IMG/VR virus record: IMGVR_UViG_3300037106_000077
Span: 1-59,370 of that record
From: a virus
Length of the DNA: 59,370 nucleotides
Direction: 5' to 3' (one strand)
Position 1 is the stretch's first letter. Each line of letters opens with the position of its first letter. Both the position numbers and the translations under genes were made by a program. The notes under the pieces were generated by a model. It saw only the letters and a list, made by a program, of their open reading frames with translations, was not told the origin of the DNA and did no database searches. Shown here piece by piece: positions 15,900 to 23,900 of the stretch.

Positions 15900-16072
15900 G
15901 CGATGAAATAATATCACAACTTAAATCTATATGTTATAGTGGTGATTTATCTGATATTGGTAATGAAATTGGTATTGTAATTGCTAAATATTTTGATAAA
16001 GATAATACTGTTGATGATTTCATTCATGGTTTAAAACATGGAATATCATTAACTGATGGAACACATGGTTAA
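15878..16072 (+). CDS. Hypothetical protein, 64 aa
   Basis: Overlaps the 88-aa gene by 22 nt in another frame. Acidic helical (FSKISDEIISQLKSICYSGD, VDDFIHGLKHGISL). The start and hydrophobic spacing look like a real small phage gene, and it begins MENFSK like the gene at 57096. Confidence 0.55.
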   Translation: MENFSKISDEIISQLKSICYSGDLSDIGNEIGIVIAKYFDKDNTVDDFIHGLKHGISLTDGTHG

Positions 16073-16080
16073 TATAATAA

Positions 16081-16089
16081 GTTCTTTAA
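16081..16089 (+). promoter_or_regulatory. boxA-like element before tmRNA
   Basis: GTTCTTTAA 7 nt before the tmRNA 5' end, one base off the copies at 10560, 12609, 28034 and 30976. Confidence 0.35.
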
Positions 16090-16095
16090 AATAAT

Positions 16096-16458
16096 GGGGA
16101 TGAATGGATTTGACTGTATGTAGAAAAATGATGTAAGCAAGTAGTAGTTGAATCGGACTACTTTTAAAAAGGTTCAAAACAATAAATGCAGAAGACATTA
16201 TGTCTATTCCTACTTCCTTGACAAAAGGAAATAGCGTATTTGTAAAGAGTGCTGAACTTGCAATTGCGTAATAGGAAAAAAATAAACAGCAAAAAACTTC
16301 CAAGTCAGAAGGGAAGTAAAAACAATTCTGGACAGTTTTGTAGTTGTTCTGGAAAAATACAATTAACATTTTGCTGATTTAGGAAAATCAAATAAACTTG
16401 TAGAAAACTTATTAATCACATTGCAACACCGGGGAATCGATGCCCCGCATCTCCACCA
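16096..16458 (+). ncRNA. ssrA: tmRNA (ssrA) with unusually long tag
   Basis: Rescues stalled ribosomes by trans-translation. 5' GGGGATG pairs with 3' CATCTCC, followed by an encoded ACCA end; the 3' half has the CACCGGGGAATCGATGCCCCG T-arm block in the usual place. The tag reads from a GCA resume codon at 16188: it begins AEDIMSIPTS, ends KSAELAIA, and stops at tandem TAA-TAG (16269-16274). That is 27 residues, against 8-15 in most bacteria, with an LAIA rather than LAA end. Pseudoknot-like inverted repeats follow the tag. It is the only RNA of cluster B with an encoded CCA. Confidence 0.93.
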
Positions 16459-16476
16459 AATATTTTTCATCTCCAC

Positions 16477-16486
16477 AGTATTTATA
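16477..16486 (+). promoter_or_regulatory. GTATTTATA-class promoter of endonuclease gene
   Basis: AGTATTTATA 11 nt before ATG 16498. Confidence 0.55.
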
Positions 16487-16497
16487 TTAAAATATTG

Positions 16498-17046
16498 ATG
16501 GAGATGAAAAATTTAAAAAAAAGAAAAACTAAATTAATTAAATGCGATAATTGTGGAAATGATTTTGAAAAATCGATATCCGAAATAAAAAGAAATAAAA
16601 ATCATTTTTGTTCATTAAGATGTTCAGCAATCCATCGTAATGATATCAATCGAAAAAATTTTGAAGGATATATAGGAAATCCAAAATTTTTAATTGCAAA
16701 TAATCATAAAGATGAATATACAGGTTTTCGTGATTTTATTAGAAGAGCAAAACAAAGAAATAAATTAGGGAATTTAACATTAATTGATTTAAAAGAACAA
16801 TGGCAAAAACAAAATGGAATTTGTCCTTATACTGGAATACAATTAGAATTGCCAAATTATTCTAAAACAAAAAAATTTTCAATACAAGAAGCAGCATCTT
16901 TAGATAGAATAAATTCAAATAAACCATATGAAAAAGATAATATTGTTTTTGTAAGTACACCAATTAATTATATGAAAAATACGATGACAGAAGAAGAAAC
17001 AATTGCATTTTGTAAAAAAATTGCATTATTTTGGAATAATAAATAA
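16498..17046 (+). CDS. HNH-like endonuclease with N-terminal zinc finger, 182 aa
   Basis: N-terminal CDNCGNDF...FCSLRC zinc finger, then the core CPYTGIQLELPN...SLDRINSNKPYEKDNIVFVS...INYMKN, a pattern of phage HNH/homing proteins in which the D of SLDRI replaces the usual DH pair. Possible starts are ATG 16498 and 16504; a TTG at 16495 is less likely. Inserted between tmRNA and tRNA-Leu with its own GTATTTATA promoter, so probably a mobile element. Confidence 0.8.
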   Translation: MEMKNLKKRKTKLIKCDNCGNDFEKSISEIKRNKNHFCSLRCSAIHRNDINRKNFEGYIGNPKFLIANNHKDEYTGFRDFIRRAKQRNKLGNLTLIDLKEQWQKQNGICPYTGIQLELPNYSKTKKFSIQEAASLDRINSNKPYEKDNIVFVSTPINYMKNTMTEEETIAFCKKIALFWNNK

Positions 17047-17047
17047 T

Positions 17048-17134
17048 GGCGAAGTGATGAAATAGGTAGTACATGCAGGTCTTAAAAACCTGTGAACAGT
17101 AATGTTCGTGTGGGTTCGATTCCCATCTTCGCTA
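17048..17134 (+). tRNA. tRNA-Leu (anticodon UAA), class II
   Basis: Acceptor GGCGAAG/CTTCGCT, anticodon loop CTTAAAA on CAGGT/ACCTG, long variable arm GAAC...GTTC. Confidence 0.92.
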
Positions 17135-17150
17135 CGAATAAATTAATTAA

Positions 17151-17160
17151 AGTATTTATA
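17151..17160 (+). promoter_or_regulatory. GTATTTATA-class promoter
   Basis: AGTATTTATA 18 nt before the 54-aa gene. Confidence 0.5.
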
Positions 17161-17178
17161 TAAAAACTTATAATAACA

Positions 17179-17343
17179 ATGAATATATTAATTATAAATC
17201 AATCAACACCAATTAACTATCCAATAATAATTGTACCTGTTGGTTGTCAATTTAATATACCTAATAGAATAATGTGTAGTGGTGGTTTTCTTGTTTATAA
17301 TAAACCATCTGAAAAAATATTAATTAATTATGGCAAATATTAG
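17179..17343 (+). CDS. Small hypothetical protein, 54 aa
   Basis: Hydrophobic N-terminal half (ILIINQSTPINYPIIIVPVG), no clear membrane helix. Ends in TAG, one of four recognised TAG stops. The next small ORF starts 14 nt before this stop. The promoter match supports expression. Confidence 0.5.
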   Translation: MNILIINQSTPINYPIIIVPVGCQFNIPNRIMCSGGFLVYNKPSEKILINYGKY

Positions 17344-17446
17344 AAAACCACATCCAAAAGAAGATGATTGTGGATGTGGAAAATCAGTTAAAATAACTGA
17401 AAGAAAAAAAATTGAATATAGACGAATTATAAAGAAAAGAGGATAA
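17330..17446 (+). CDS. Small basic protein, 38 aa
   Basis: KPHPKEDDCGCGKSVKITE: a single CxC pair and a Lys/Arg-rich tail. Overlaps the preceding small gene and touches the tRNA-Leu that follows. Possibly a zinc- or RNA-binding peptide; weak support. Confidence 0.4.
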   Translation: MANIRKPHPKEDDCGCGKSVKITERKKIEYRRIIKKRG

Positions 17447-17529
17447 CTCCTTGTGATGAAATTGGTAGCACGTGCTCGCCTCAAAAGCGAGTGCCTTCGG
17501 GCGTGTCGGTTCGACTCCGACCAAGGAGA
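17447..17529 (+). tRNA. tRNA-Leu (anticodon CAA), class II
   Basis: Acceptor CTCCTTG/CAAGGAG, anticodon loop CTCAAAA on CTCGC/GCGAG, variable arm TGCC-ttcg-GGCG, T arm GTCGG-TTCGACT-CCGAC. Confidence 0.93.
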
Positions 17530-17548
17530 CAAATAGAAGGGAAATTTT

Positions 17549-18043
17549 ATGTATATGGTATTACAGATTCCCATGCGTGAACAGAATTATGATTTTGATT
17601 GTAGTCTTGCAGTAGCATGGTCGTACTTAAAACATTCTAAAATAAAAGTTGATTATAATACACTTTTAAAAATATCAAAAATTTCACCAATTGATGGATT
17701 ATGTCCAGAAAAATTAGTTATTTTACTAAAAAAATTTGGTTTAGAAACCAATTTAGAAGAACGTAAAAATATTAAATATTTAAAAAATCAAATAATTACT
17801 AAAAAACCAGTAATTGTTCTTTTACAAGCAAATAAAGAATATAAGAAATCTTGGAAAAATACTTGGACTCACGGACATTATTGCATTATATTTGGTTTTG
17901 ATGACTTTCGGGTATTTATTTATGACCCATATATTGGTGGAATTAAATTATTCGCATATGACCAATTTAATAATCGTTGGCATGATGAATGGAATGGTAA
18001 AAAATATATTAAGTCAGTAATAATAAAAAATGAAAATTTATGA
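17549..18043 (+). CDS. C39-like cysteine peptidase-fold protein, 164 aa
   Basis: Papain-like layout of the C39/bacteriocin-processing group: MREQNYDFDCSLAVAWSYL places the nucleophile Cys after a Gln/Asn region near residue 18; HGHYCIIFGFDDF near 110 supplies the catalytic His, and VFIYDPYIGG near 125 the Asp. Stand-alone, without ABC-transporter domains. It could process a phage or host protein; the substrate is unknown. A 54-aa gene overlaps its stop (ATGA). Confidence 0.75.
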   Translation: MYMVLQIPMREQNYDFDCSLAVAWSYLKHSKIKVDYNTLLKISKISPIDGLCPEKLVILLKKFGLETNLEERKNIKYLKNQIITKKPVIVLLQANKEYKKSWKNTWTHGHYCIIFGFDDFRVFIYDPYIGGIKLFAYDQFNNRWHDEWNGKKYIKSVIIKNENL

Positions 18044-18204
18044 ATTTTGGATTAAGAAAAAATAGTAAAATAAAATTCAAAGAAATACCTGAAGAAATTG
18101 ATGAATCTGAAATTGATTTAGATAATCCAGAAGCAATGGAATTAACATGGAAAAGCATTGAATGGTCATTGAAAAAACATAAAGATATAATCTCAAAAAT
18201 ATAA
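18040..18204 (+). CDS. Small acidic protein, 54 aa
   Basis: FKEIPEEIDESEIDLDNPEAM: strongly acidic centre with a helical Lys-rich end. Start overlaps the peptidase stop as ATGA, so it is translationally coupled to the C39-like gene. No family. Confidence 0.55.
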   Translation: MNFGLRKNSKIKFKEIPEEIDESEIDLDNPEAMELTWKSIEWSLKKHKDIISKI

Positions 18205-18227
18205 AATATGAAAAAAATTTTGAATTC

Positions 18228-18254
18228 TTGTAACGCACTAAAGCGTAACAAGAA
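18228..18254 (+). repeat. Inverted repeat before the 109-aa gene
   Basis: TTCTTGT-a-ACGC-actaaa-GCGT-a-ACAAGAA, an 11-bp hairpin with no T run, ending at the start codon of the gene at 18257. It could control translation of that gene. Confidence 0.5.
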
Positions 18255-18256
18255 AA

Positions 18257-18586
18257 ATGGGAAATAAAAATTTAGTAAAAACAACCACAAATCGTGGCGA
18301 ATTCAATCGTGCATATAAATTGCATCTTGAACGAATAGGAAAAATTCATTGTTCATACTGTGGTTTTCATCTTGGTGAAAATAATGGCAAAAAATGGTAT
18401 GGTGGAATTATTTACGATGACATGGAAACTTGTCATGGTAAAAGAAAAGGAAATAATACAAGATTTCCAAACTGGAAATTGGTTTCTAAAAATAGAAAAC
18501 AATGGATGCGAAAACCAATTAAAATTGTTGAAGAACATAGAATTGGACACAAAAGAACATATGTTGAGATTAAATTCTCAACATAA
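18257..18586 (+). CDS. Conserved phage zinc-finger-like protein, 109 aa
   Basis: A single CSYCGFHLGENN motif, a WYGGIIYDDME stretch and PNWKLVSKNRKQWM, a combination I associate with short proteins of Bacteroidota phages. Strongly basic, so nucleic-acid binding is likely. The start codon abuts a stable hairpin. It ends 3 nt before tRNA-Met. Confidence 0.65.
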   Translation: MGNKNLVKTTTNRGEFNRAYKLHLERIGKIHCSYCGFHLGENNGKKWYGGIIYDDMETCHGKRKGNNTRFPNWKLVSKNRKQWMRKPIKIVEEHRIGHKRTYVEIKFST

Positions 18587-18589
18587 TTT

Positions 18590-18660
18590 AGCGATGTCAT
18601 TCAACGGTAGGATATCTCTCTCATAAGGAGCAAATACGAGTCCGATTCTCGTCATCGCTA
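18590..18660 (+). tRNA. tRNA-Met or Ile2 (anticodon CAU)
   Basis: Acceptor AGCGATG/CATCGCT, anticodon loop CTCATAA with a partly wobble stem, T arm ACGAG-TCCGATT-CTCGT. The sequence alone does not separate elongator Met from lysidine Ile. Last tRNA of cluster B. Confidence 0.85.
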
Positions 18661-18661
18661 C

Positions 18662-18692
18662 AAATAAAAAAATTCGTCATTTGACGAATTCA
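18662..18692 (-). terminator. Rho-independent terminator
   Basis: Minus strand AATTCGTC-aaat-GACGAATT followed by seven T; ends the 148-aa gene. Confidence 0.8.
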
Positions 18693-18711
18693 GAATTCCA
18701 ACATGTTTATT

Positions 18712-19158
18712 TTATTGAAAATTTACTTTGCAAGTTTGATTTTTGAAATCAAATTCTAAATCCTTAACATATAATGATTTACCTAATATAAGTGAAGTTT
18801 TTTCGTTAATAACGAATTTCCATTTAGTTTCTTCGATATTTTTTTGCGATTTTTGTTCTATTTCATCTGAATGAATATTATGCATTTCCATATTATAAGT
18901 TCCTTCAAGTTTTTCTATACTAATAATAAAATTTTCAATACCCATATCATTTAACCAAAATGAAACTTGCCATGTGATTATAATATTACTTTCTGTAACA
19001 TCAGCATCAAATTCTGTTGAAAAACCACTATAATTATAAAAATACACATTTTTTACGAGTTGTTTAAAATTAAAATTATCACCACCTATAACATATGATT
19101 CATTAATTACATTCTTTTCAATTTCTTCATTTACCACTTTTTTTATAGAACTCACCAT
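18712..19158 (-). CDS. Hypothetical protein with N-terminal targeting-like helix, 148 aa
   Basis: Begins VSSIKKVVNEEIEKNVINESY, a variant of the helix on genes 9310, 21309 and 53136, followed by a beta-rich body with many aromatic residues (FYNYSGFSTEFDADV). It resembles the 204-aa protein at 9310 in size and strand pattern. Late-type promoter and terminator make it a single unit, so probably a virion-associated protein. Confidence 0.6.
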   Translation of the reverse strand: MVSSIKKVVNEEIEKNVINESYVIGGDNFNFKQLVKNVYFYNYSGFSTEFDADVTESNIIITWQVSFWLNDMGIENFIISIEKLEGTYNMEMHNIHSDEIEQKSQKNIEETKWKFVINEKTSLILGKSLYVKDLEFDFKNQTCKVNFQ

Positions 19159-19173
19159 AAAAACACAATTTTA

Positions 19174-19183
19174 TATAAATACT
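19174..19183 (-). promoter_or_regulatory. GTATTTATA-class promoter
   Basis: Minus-strand AGTATTTATA, 16 nt before the 148-aa gene. Confidence 0.55.
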
Positions 19184-19235
19184 CTATGTTTTCTTAAATT
19201 TCTTTTATACATTTGCACATATTAAAACAAAAGAT

Positions 19236-19264
19236 TTGTAACATTATTACAAAAAATTCGTATA
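19236..19264 (+). promoter_or_regulatory. TTGTAAC-n-TTCGTATA element
   Basis: TTGTAAC at 19236 and TTCGTATA at 19257, just upstream of the GNAT/Mom-like gene. Confidence 0.5.
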
Positions 19265-19271
19265 AATTAAA

Positions 19272-20135
19272 ATGGTTTATAATTATAATAAACAACATTG
19301 TTGGCAATATGATATTAGGTTAAATAATTTAACCAATGATTTAAAACAAGCAAATATAACTCTTGATGAATCGAAAAATTTAAAAGTATCTGATTTTAAA
19401 TTTCAATTTGAAGAAAAAGATTTATGTTTTCAAGAAATTAAAAGTTTTATTGAAAAACATGAATGGTTGGGTAGAGTAAGTTTATATCCAACACATATTT
19501 TTACTGCACGATATAATGGAATTTTAGCAGGTGTAGTAATTATTGATATGCCAAGTGTGTTTTCGAAATTATTGGGAGAAGAAACAAAAAAGATTGAAAG
19601 ATTAATAAGCAGAGGTGCTTGTATTAGTTGGTCGCCCAAAAATTTAGGTAGTTCTTTGATTATGTTTGCAATTAATTGGATGGTAAAAAATACACAATAT
19701 CGTTTATTTGTTGCTTATTCAGATGTTGAAGCTAAAGAATTAGGCACAATTTATCAAGCATGTAATTTTTATTATTTGGGTAAGAAATCTGGTGCAAAAA
19801 ATCAATATAAAATTGAAACCGGAAGATGGGTATCCGATAGATATTTTAGAGCAAGGTCTGTTTATAAAAGACTTGCAAAAGAAAATGAAATTATTTGGCA
19901 TGATGAATGGCAAAACGGAGATAGTGTAATGTTTGATAAAATGCCGGAAGAAATTGCATTACAAATAAGAAAACTTTCAAAGGACTATTTATTGTCCTGT
20001 GAAAGTAGAGAAATGAAACCAAAACATAAATATGCATATGTTTTGGGTAAAAATAATACTGAAACAAAAAAATTAAGAAGAATATTTATAGAAAGAAACA
20101 AAATTTATTCATATCCAAAAGAAAGGGGAAATTAA
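19272..20135 (+). CDS. GNAT-fold, Mom-like DNA-modification protein, 287 aa
   Basis: N-terminal region, then a GNAT core: IFTARYNGILAGVVIIDMP (about 78-96), LISRGACISWSPKNLGSSLIMFAINWM (acyl-CoA side) and FVAYSDVEAKELGTIYQACNFYYLGK near 155-180. The GTIYQACNFYYLG block and the Ser-Asn/Ser-rich helix resemble phage Mu Mom, which modifies adenine to block restriction. A general acetyltransferase is the alternative. Encoded just before an RNA ligase (1-nt gap). Confidence 0.7.
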   Translation: MVYNYNKQHCWQYDIRLNNLTNDLKQANITLDESKNLKVSDFKFQFEEKDLCFQEIKSFIEKHEWLGRVSLYPTHIFTARYNGILAGVVIIDMPSVFSKLLGEETKKIERLISRGACISWSPKNLGSSLIMFAINWMVKNTQYRLFVAYSDVEAKELGTIYQACNFYYLGKKSGAKNQYKIETGRWVSDRYFRARSVYKRLAKENEIIWHDEWQNGDSVMFDKMPEEIALQIRKLSKDYLLSCESREMKPKHKYAYVLGKNNTETKKLRRIFIERNKIYSYPKERGN

Positions 20136-20136
20136 A

Positions 20137-21228
20137 GTGAAATTACTTGAAAAAGTTGATTGGAAAATATTAAATAACTATATTGATAATAGTCTCATTA
20201 TAGCAAATAAACACCCAAATTATGAAATTTGGATTTTGAACTATTCAGTAAAAGCTCAATCAAAAAAATTTTGGGACGAATATACTATGTCTTGTCGTGG
20301 ATTGGTTGTTGATGTTGAAGGTAATATTTTAGCACGTCCATTTATGAAATTTAAAAATTATGAAGAATATGATTCTTCTGAAATTGATTTATATATGACT
20401 CAAGAATTTGAAATATTTGAAAAAGTCGATGGTTCACCTATTATCTTATTTTACTATGCACCACGTATGGAATGGATTGTGGCAAGTAGAGGTTCATTTA
20501 TTTCAGAACAATGTATTGAAGCACAAAAAATGATTGATATTAACATATACGATAAATTGAATAAAAATTGTACTTTTTTATTTGAAGTATTATATCCAGA
20601 AAATCGTATTGTTGTTGATTATGGTGATAGAAGAGAACTTGTATTACTTGGAAGAATTGTAACTGAAACCGGAATTGAAGCATATTATAATGAATTAGTT
20701 GCACAATATTCAAATTATTTTTCAATTGTTAAGAAATATGATATAAATAATATTAAAAATCTTAAAGATTTACAAAAACTTGAAGAAGAAAATCGTGAAG
20801 GATTTGTTGTAAGATTTAAAGATGGTTTTAGAGTTAAAGTTAAGTTTGCAGAATATTGTAGATTACATGTTATTTTAACAAATGTTTCAAACTTAACAAT
20901 TTGGGAACATTTAATGAATAATTATGATTTTGATTCATTACTTGACAGAGTTCCAGATGAATTTTATAATTGGTTAAAGAAAACAACAAAAATTATACAA
21001 ACTGATTTTAATGAAATTGAAAGATTGTCATTAAAAGAATTTGTAAGAATTTACCATGTTAATGGAATTACAAATCGTAGAGAATTTGCTATGGAAGCAT
21101 TAAAGACAGAATATCGTTCAATATTGTTTAAGTTATATGACAAAAAAAACTACGATGATATTATTTGGAAACAAGTAAGACCCGTTTACAGCAAACCATT
21201 TAAAGATGGTTTTGAATATAGTGTTTAA
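20137..21228 (+). CDS. T4 Rnl1-like RNA ligase, 363 aa
   Basis: ATP-dependent RNA ligase that seals nicked RNA, classically tRNA cut in the anticodon loop. Motif I EKVDGSP places the adenylated Lys at 96; MSCRGLVVDVEGNILARPFMKF (51-72) lies upstream as in Rnl1; FEVLYPENRIVVDY (149-162) is motif III/IIIa; REGFVVRF and RVKVKFAEY (about 224-247) are motifs IV and V. About 360 residues, like T4 Rnl1 (374). Starts with GTG 1 nt after the Mom-like gene. It fits repair of tRNAs cut by host anticodon nucleases. No polynucleotide kinase is visible here. Confidence 0.92.
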   Translation: MKLLEKVDWKILNNYIDNSLIIANKHPNYEIWILNYSVKAQSKKFWDEYTMSCRGLVVDVEGNILARPFMKFKNYEEYDSSEIDLYMTQEFEIFEKVDGSPIILFYYAPRMEWIVASRGSFISEQCIEAQKMIDINIYDKLNKNCTFLFEVLYPENRIVVDYGDRRELVLLGRIVTETGIEAYYNELVAQYSNYFSIVKKYDINNIKNLKDLQKLEEENREGFVVRFKDGFRVKVKFAEYCRLHVILTNVSNLTIWEHLMNNYDFDSLLDRVPDEFYNWLKKTTKIIQTDFNEIERLSLKEFVRIYHVNGITNRREFAMEALKTEYRSILFKLYDKKNYDDIIWKQVRPVYSKPFKDGFEYSV

Positions 21229-21257
21229 AAAGCGAAGAATTTTCTTCGCTTTTTTTG
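21228..21257 (+). terminator. Rho-independent terminator
   Basis: AAAGCGAAGAA-tttt-TTCGCTTT followed by six T, after the RNA ligase gene. Confidence 0.85.
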
Positions 21258-21275
21258 TATTTATTTGTATTTATT
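21257..21275 (+). promoter_or_regulatory. Tandem GTATTTAT-class promoter
   Basis: GTATTTATT occurs twice in a row, 34 nt before ATG 21309. Confidence 0.5.
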
Positions 21276-21308
21276 GTAAATGTTATTAAGTGAATTAATC
21301 GTATAATC

Positions 21309-22357
21309 ATGAATATCATTCAAATAATTAAAGAAGAAGTTAAAAATTATTTAGCTGAATCTAAACAAACAGAACAACAAGCTATTGCTATTTTAAAAAA
21401 AATGGTATAGATGATAATAATATAAATAATTTAATAAATAAATTTCGAGGTATTGATAAGTCAAAAAATCAAATTCTTATTCCTATTATGTCTAAAGCAT
21501 ATCTTGAAGTTGGTGATAGAGGATTAAATGATATATTACGTTTATTTACAACAGTATCTGAATTGCTTAATACAAATAAAATTACTACACCACAAATATC
21601 CGATGTAGGATATATTATTAATAATAAAACATTTTCTAATTATCTAAAATTTGCTGAATTTATTCATGGATTAGAATCTATGTCTAAAGGTCTCGAACAA
21701 TGGAAAGGCAAAATTAATGTAGACACCAACGAATCACCAATTTGGGAAGGTAATAACATTAAAATTTATGATGGTAATGATGTTGGTAAATGTATTCATT
21801 ATACTACTGGTGCACTTACTGGACAACATTATGGTTTTTGTATTGGGCAACCAGCAAATACTATGTGGCAAAGTTATCGTGATACTAAAACAAGTACATT
21901 TTATTATGTTATTGATAGTAATCGTGATTTAAGTGACCCATTACATATTGTTGTTGTTGATGCTACTGATAGAGGAATTGAATTAACTGATGCAAATAAT
22001 ACTACAGGTAATATTGAAAAATATGGTAATAAGATTCAAAGTTATTTTAAATATTTAAAAAATAAAAAAGTTCCAGTAGAAAAATTATTTATTAATAAAC
22101 CGAAAACACCTGACGAAGAGCAAGAAACCGAAAAATTAGGTACAAAAAATCAAAGTTTAGATTGGTTTAATAACCTTACATTTGAAGAAAAATCAAAATA
22201 TATTGGTCGAGGACATTTACTTAGCAATGAACAATTTGAATATTTATGGCAGTATAAAAATGATAAAGGTGGTTATCATTTACTTCATCAATATCTTGAT
22301 ACGGGACAACCAATGCCAGAAAAACAATTTAATGTATTAATGGGAGAAGAAATTTAA
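21309..22357 (+). CDS. Virion-associated-like protein, read through a -1 frameshift
   Basis: The N-terminal frame (21309-21410) gives MNIIQIIKEEVKNYLAESK... and stops at a TAG. The same protein continues in the -1 frame from the T4A8 run at 21391-21402 into the long frame ending at 22357; the joined product is about 349 residues. The downstream part, otherwise starting at ATG 21488, holds VGKCIHYTTGALTGQHYGF...STFYYVID and PLHIVVVDATDRGIELT, a block I associate with large phage virion proteins. T-TTA-AAA is a valid slippery heptamer in the correct phase, so programmed frameshifting is possible; a one-A loss or sequencing error is equally possible. Late-type promoters precede it. Confidence 0.7.
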
Positions 22358-22363
22358 TTTTTT

Positions 22364-23632
22364 ATGGATAAAGCACAGAAGTCACTAATTGACACATATT
22401 ATCGTAAAAGGGCAATAGCTGCAAGCCAAAGTCCAAGATATAAATATTTACCATATGAATATAGTAAATATGCATTGGAAAATAAAATTATGGATTTTAG
22501 TAAATTAAGTATTGGTGATGTTTATGAAATTTATTCTACAAATCCCGATGTTCAACAATATGTTAAACCAATAATAGATACATATAATAAAAAAAGTACA
22601 GGATTTTTAAAAATTTTATTAAATTATGAAAATTCTGACAATTATAAAGAATTAGAAAATTTTATTACAAATAGTAATTTTTATAAAGAAAATTGTAAAG
22701 GAATTTATTTTCATAGCAATTATTTTATAATTAAAGTAGATAATAGTACTATTCTTAATATACTTAATTTAGAAGATAATTATGATTATGTTACTGCAAC
22801 TGCTAATGGATATTATAATGATAGAAATGTCGATACTGATGAATTAAATTATATGCAACGCACATTATCGAATACTAATATGTCTAAAATAAATAAAATT
22901 GCTAAAATGATGGGTGCAGATGATGAAACTATATCTGAATTTTATGAAGAAAGTAATCTTACTGATTTTTTAAATGAACACAAATTAGATGTAATTAATG
23001 ATGTTTATTTATCAGAATATAGTCAATCTTTTGGTGAAGCAGAAGCAGCAGCAGCAAACGAACAATTAGAAACATTTCCATTAGTAATTGATAATAATGA
23101 AACATCAATAGATATTAATAAAATATTGCACTATATATATAAAAATAATTTAAAAAATATTTCAACATTTGACCAATTTTTAGAAAATTTAAAAACAAAA
23201 AATAACATTAATTATGAAAACATAAATAATGATGCATATAATCATATGGATTTAACTGAACTTAATCAAGCAATTGATGATAAATTAGTTGATATTATTA
23301 ATGGATTTGATGACCCTGATAGTGATTATTATGGACTTGTTAAAGGATATACAGAATTACAAGAATATATTTCTAAATATAAATTTACACCTGTTAATAA
23401 GAAAGGAATAATTGCTACATATAAACAACAAGATAAAACAATTAATATCACCGAATTTAAATATGACGAAAATGAAGAAGATAATAAAAAACTAAAATTT
23501 AAAATTCATTTTATTTATAATGGTGGTAAAACTCCATTTGAAAGGTCGGGTTGGATATTTGCTTCTAATTTAGGTAATTATATTAAACAACAAGAAATTA
23601 AAATAATGAGAGAAGCAATACAAATTTCATAA
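22364..23632 (+). CDS. Hypothetical protein, 422 aa
   Basis: Unknown family, 6 nt after the frameshifted gene and so probably in the same late unit. Mostly Asn/Asp/Lys-rich helix (MDKAQKSLIDTYYRKRAIAA at the start; AEAAAANEQLE at about 228), a short glycine hinge, and a C-terminal beta-rich domain (KFKIHFIYNGGKTPFERSGW). Possibly ejected or head-internal. Confidence 0.6.
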   Translation: MDKAQKSLIDTYYRKRAIAASQSPRYKYLPYEYSKYALENKIMDFSKLSIGDVYEIYSTNPDVQQYVKPIIDTYNKKSTGFLKILLNYENSDNYKELENFITNSNFYKENCKGIYFHSNYFIIKVDNSTILNILNLEDNYDYVTATANGYYNDRNVDTDELNYMQRTLSNTNMSKINKIAKMMGADDETISEFYEESNLTDFLNEHKLDVINDVYLSEYSQSFGEAEAAAANEQLETFPLVIDNNETSIDINKILHYIYKNNLKNISTFDQFLENLKTKNNINYENINNDAYNHMDLTELNQAIDDKLVDIINGFDDPDSDYYGLVKGYTELQEYISKYKFTPVNKKGIIATYKQQDKTINITEFKYDENEEDNKKLKFKIHFIYNGGKTPFERSGWIFASNLGNYIKQQEIKIMREAIQIS

Positions 23633-23663
23633 ATCACACATTAATTTAAAATAATTTAATTTT

Positions 23664-23691
23664 TTGTAACATTTATTTGTTTTATTCGTAT
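23664..23691 (+). promoter_or_regulatory. TTGTAAC-n-TTCGTAT element
   Basis: TTGTAAC at 23664 and TTCGTAT at 23685, overlapping the host-type promoter of cluster C. Confidence 0.5.
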
Positions 23692-23707
23692 TTATGATAT
23701 ACATTTG
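23677..23707 (+). promoter_or_regulatory. Bacteroidota-type promoter, tRNA cluster C
   Basis: TTG (23677), 20-nt spacer, TACATTTG (23700-23707), 37 nt before leader ORF 3. Confidence 0.5.
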
Positions 23708-23743
23708 CAAAAGAAATTAATAATTAAAATAAAAAATAAAGCA

Positions 23744-23836
23744 ATGTTTACATTTGGAACATATTATTACGGTAAAAAATCTTATAAGAAACAACTTATG
23801 AGAATCGGGAATGCTGTGTTCAAAATACAATGCTAA
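23744..23836 (+). CDS. Leader peptide 3 (Tyr/Lys-rich), 30 aa
   Basis: Probable attenuator leader. Residues 7-16 read YYYGKKSYKK: four Tyr and four Lys in ten residues. Cluster C downstream carries tRNA-Lys(UUU), tRNA-Tyr and tRNA-Lys(CUU). Codons for RIG (residues 20-22) include GAATCGGG (23802-23809), the antiterminator strand. Overall enrichment (9 of 29) is lower than in leaders 2 and 4 but is concentrated just before the pairing strand. Confidence 0.68.
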   Translation: MFTFGTYYYGKKSYKKQLMRIGNAVFKIQC

Positions 23837-23889
23837 TAAATTACAAAGTATAAATAACATAAACCCGATTCGAAAGTTTCGGGTTTTTT
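23802..23889 (+). promoter_or_regulatory. Attenuator 3: antiterminator/terminator switch
   Basis: CCCGATTC (23864-23871) pairs 8 of 8 with GAATCGGG in the leader (23802-23809), or AAACCCGA pairs with TCGGGTTT to form a terminator ending in a T run. The pairing strand lies eight codons before the stop, further upstream than in the other leaders. Confidence 0.7.
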
Positions 23890-23900
23890 GCTTTTAATAT

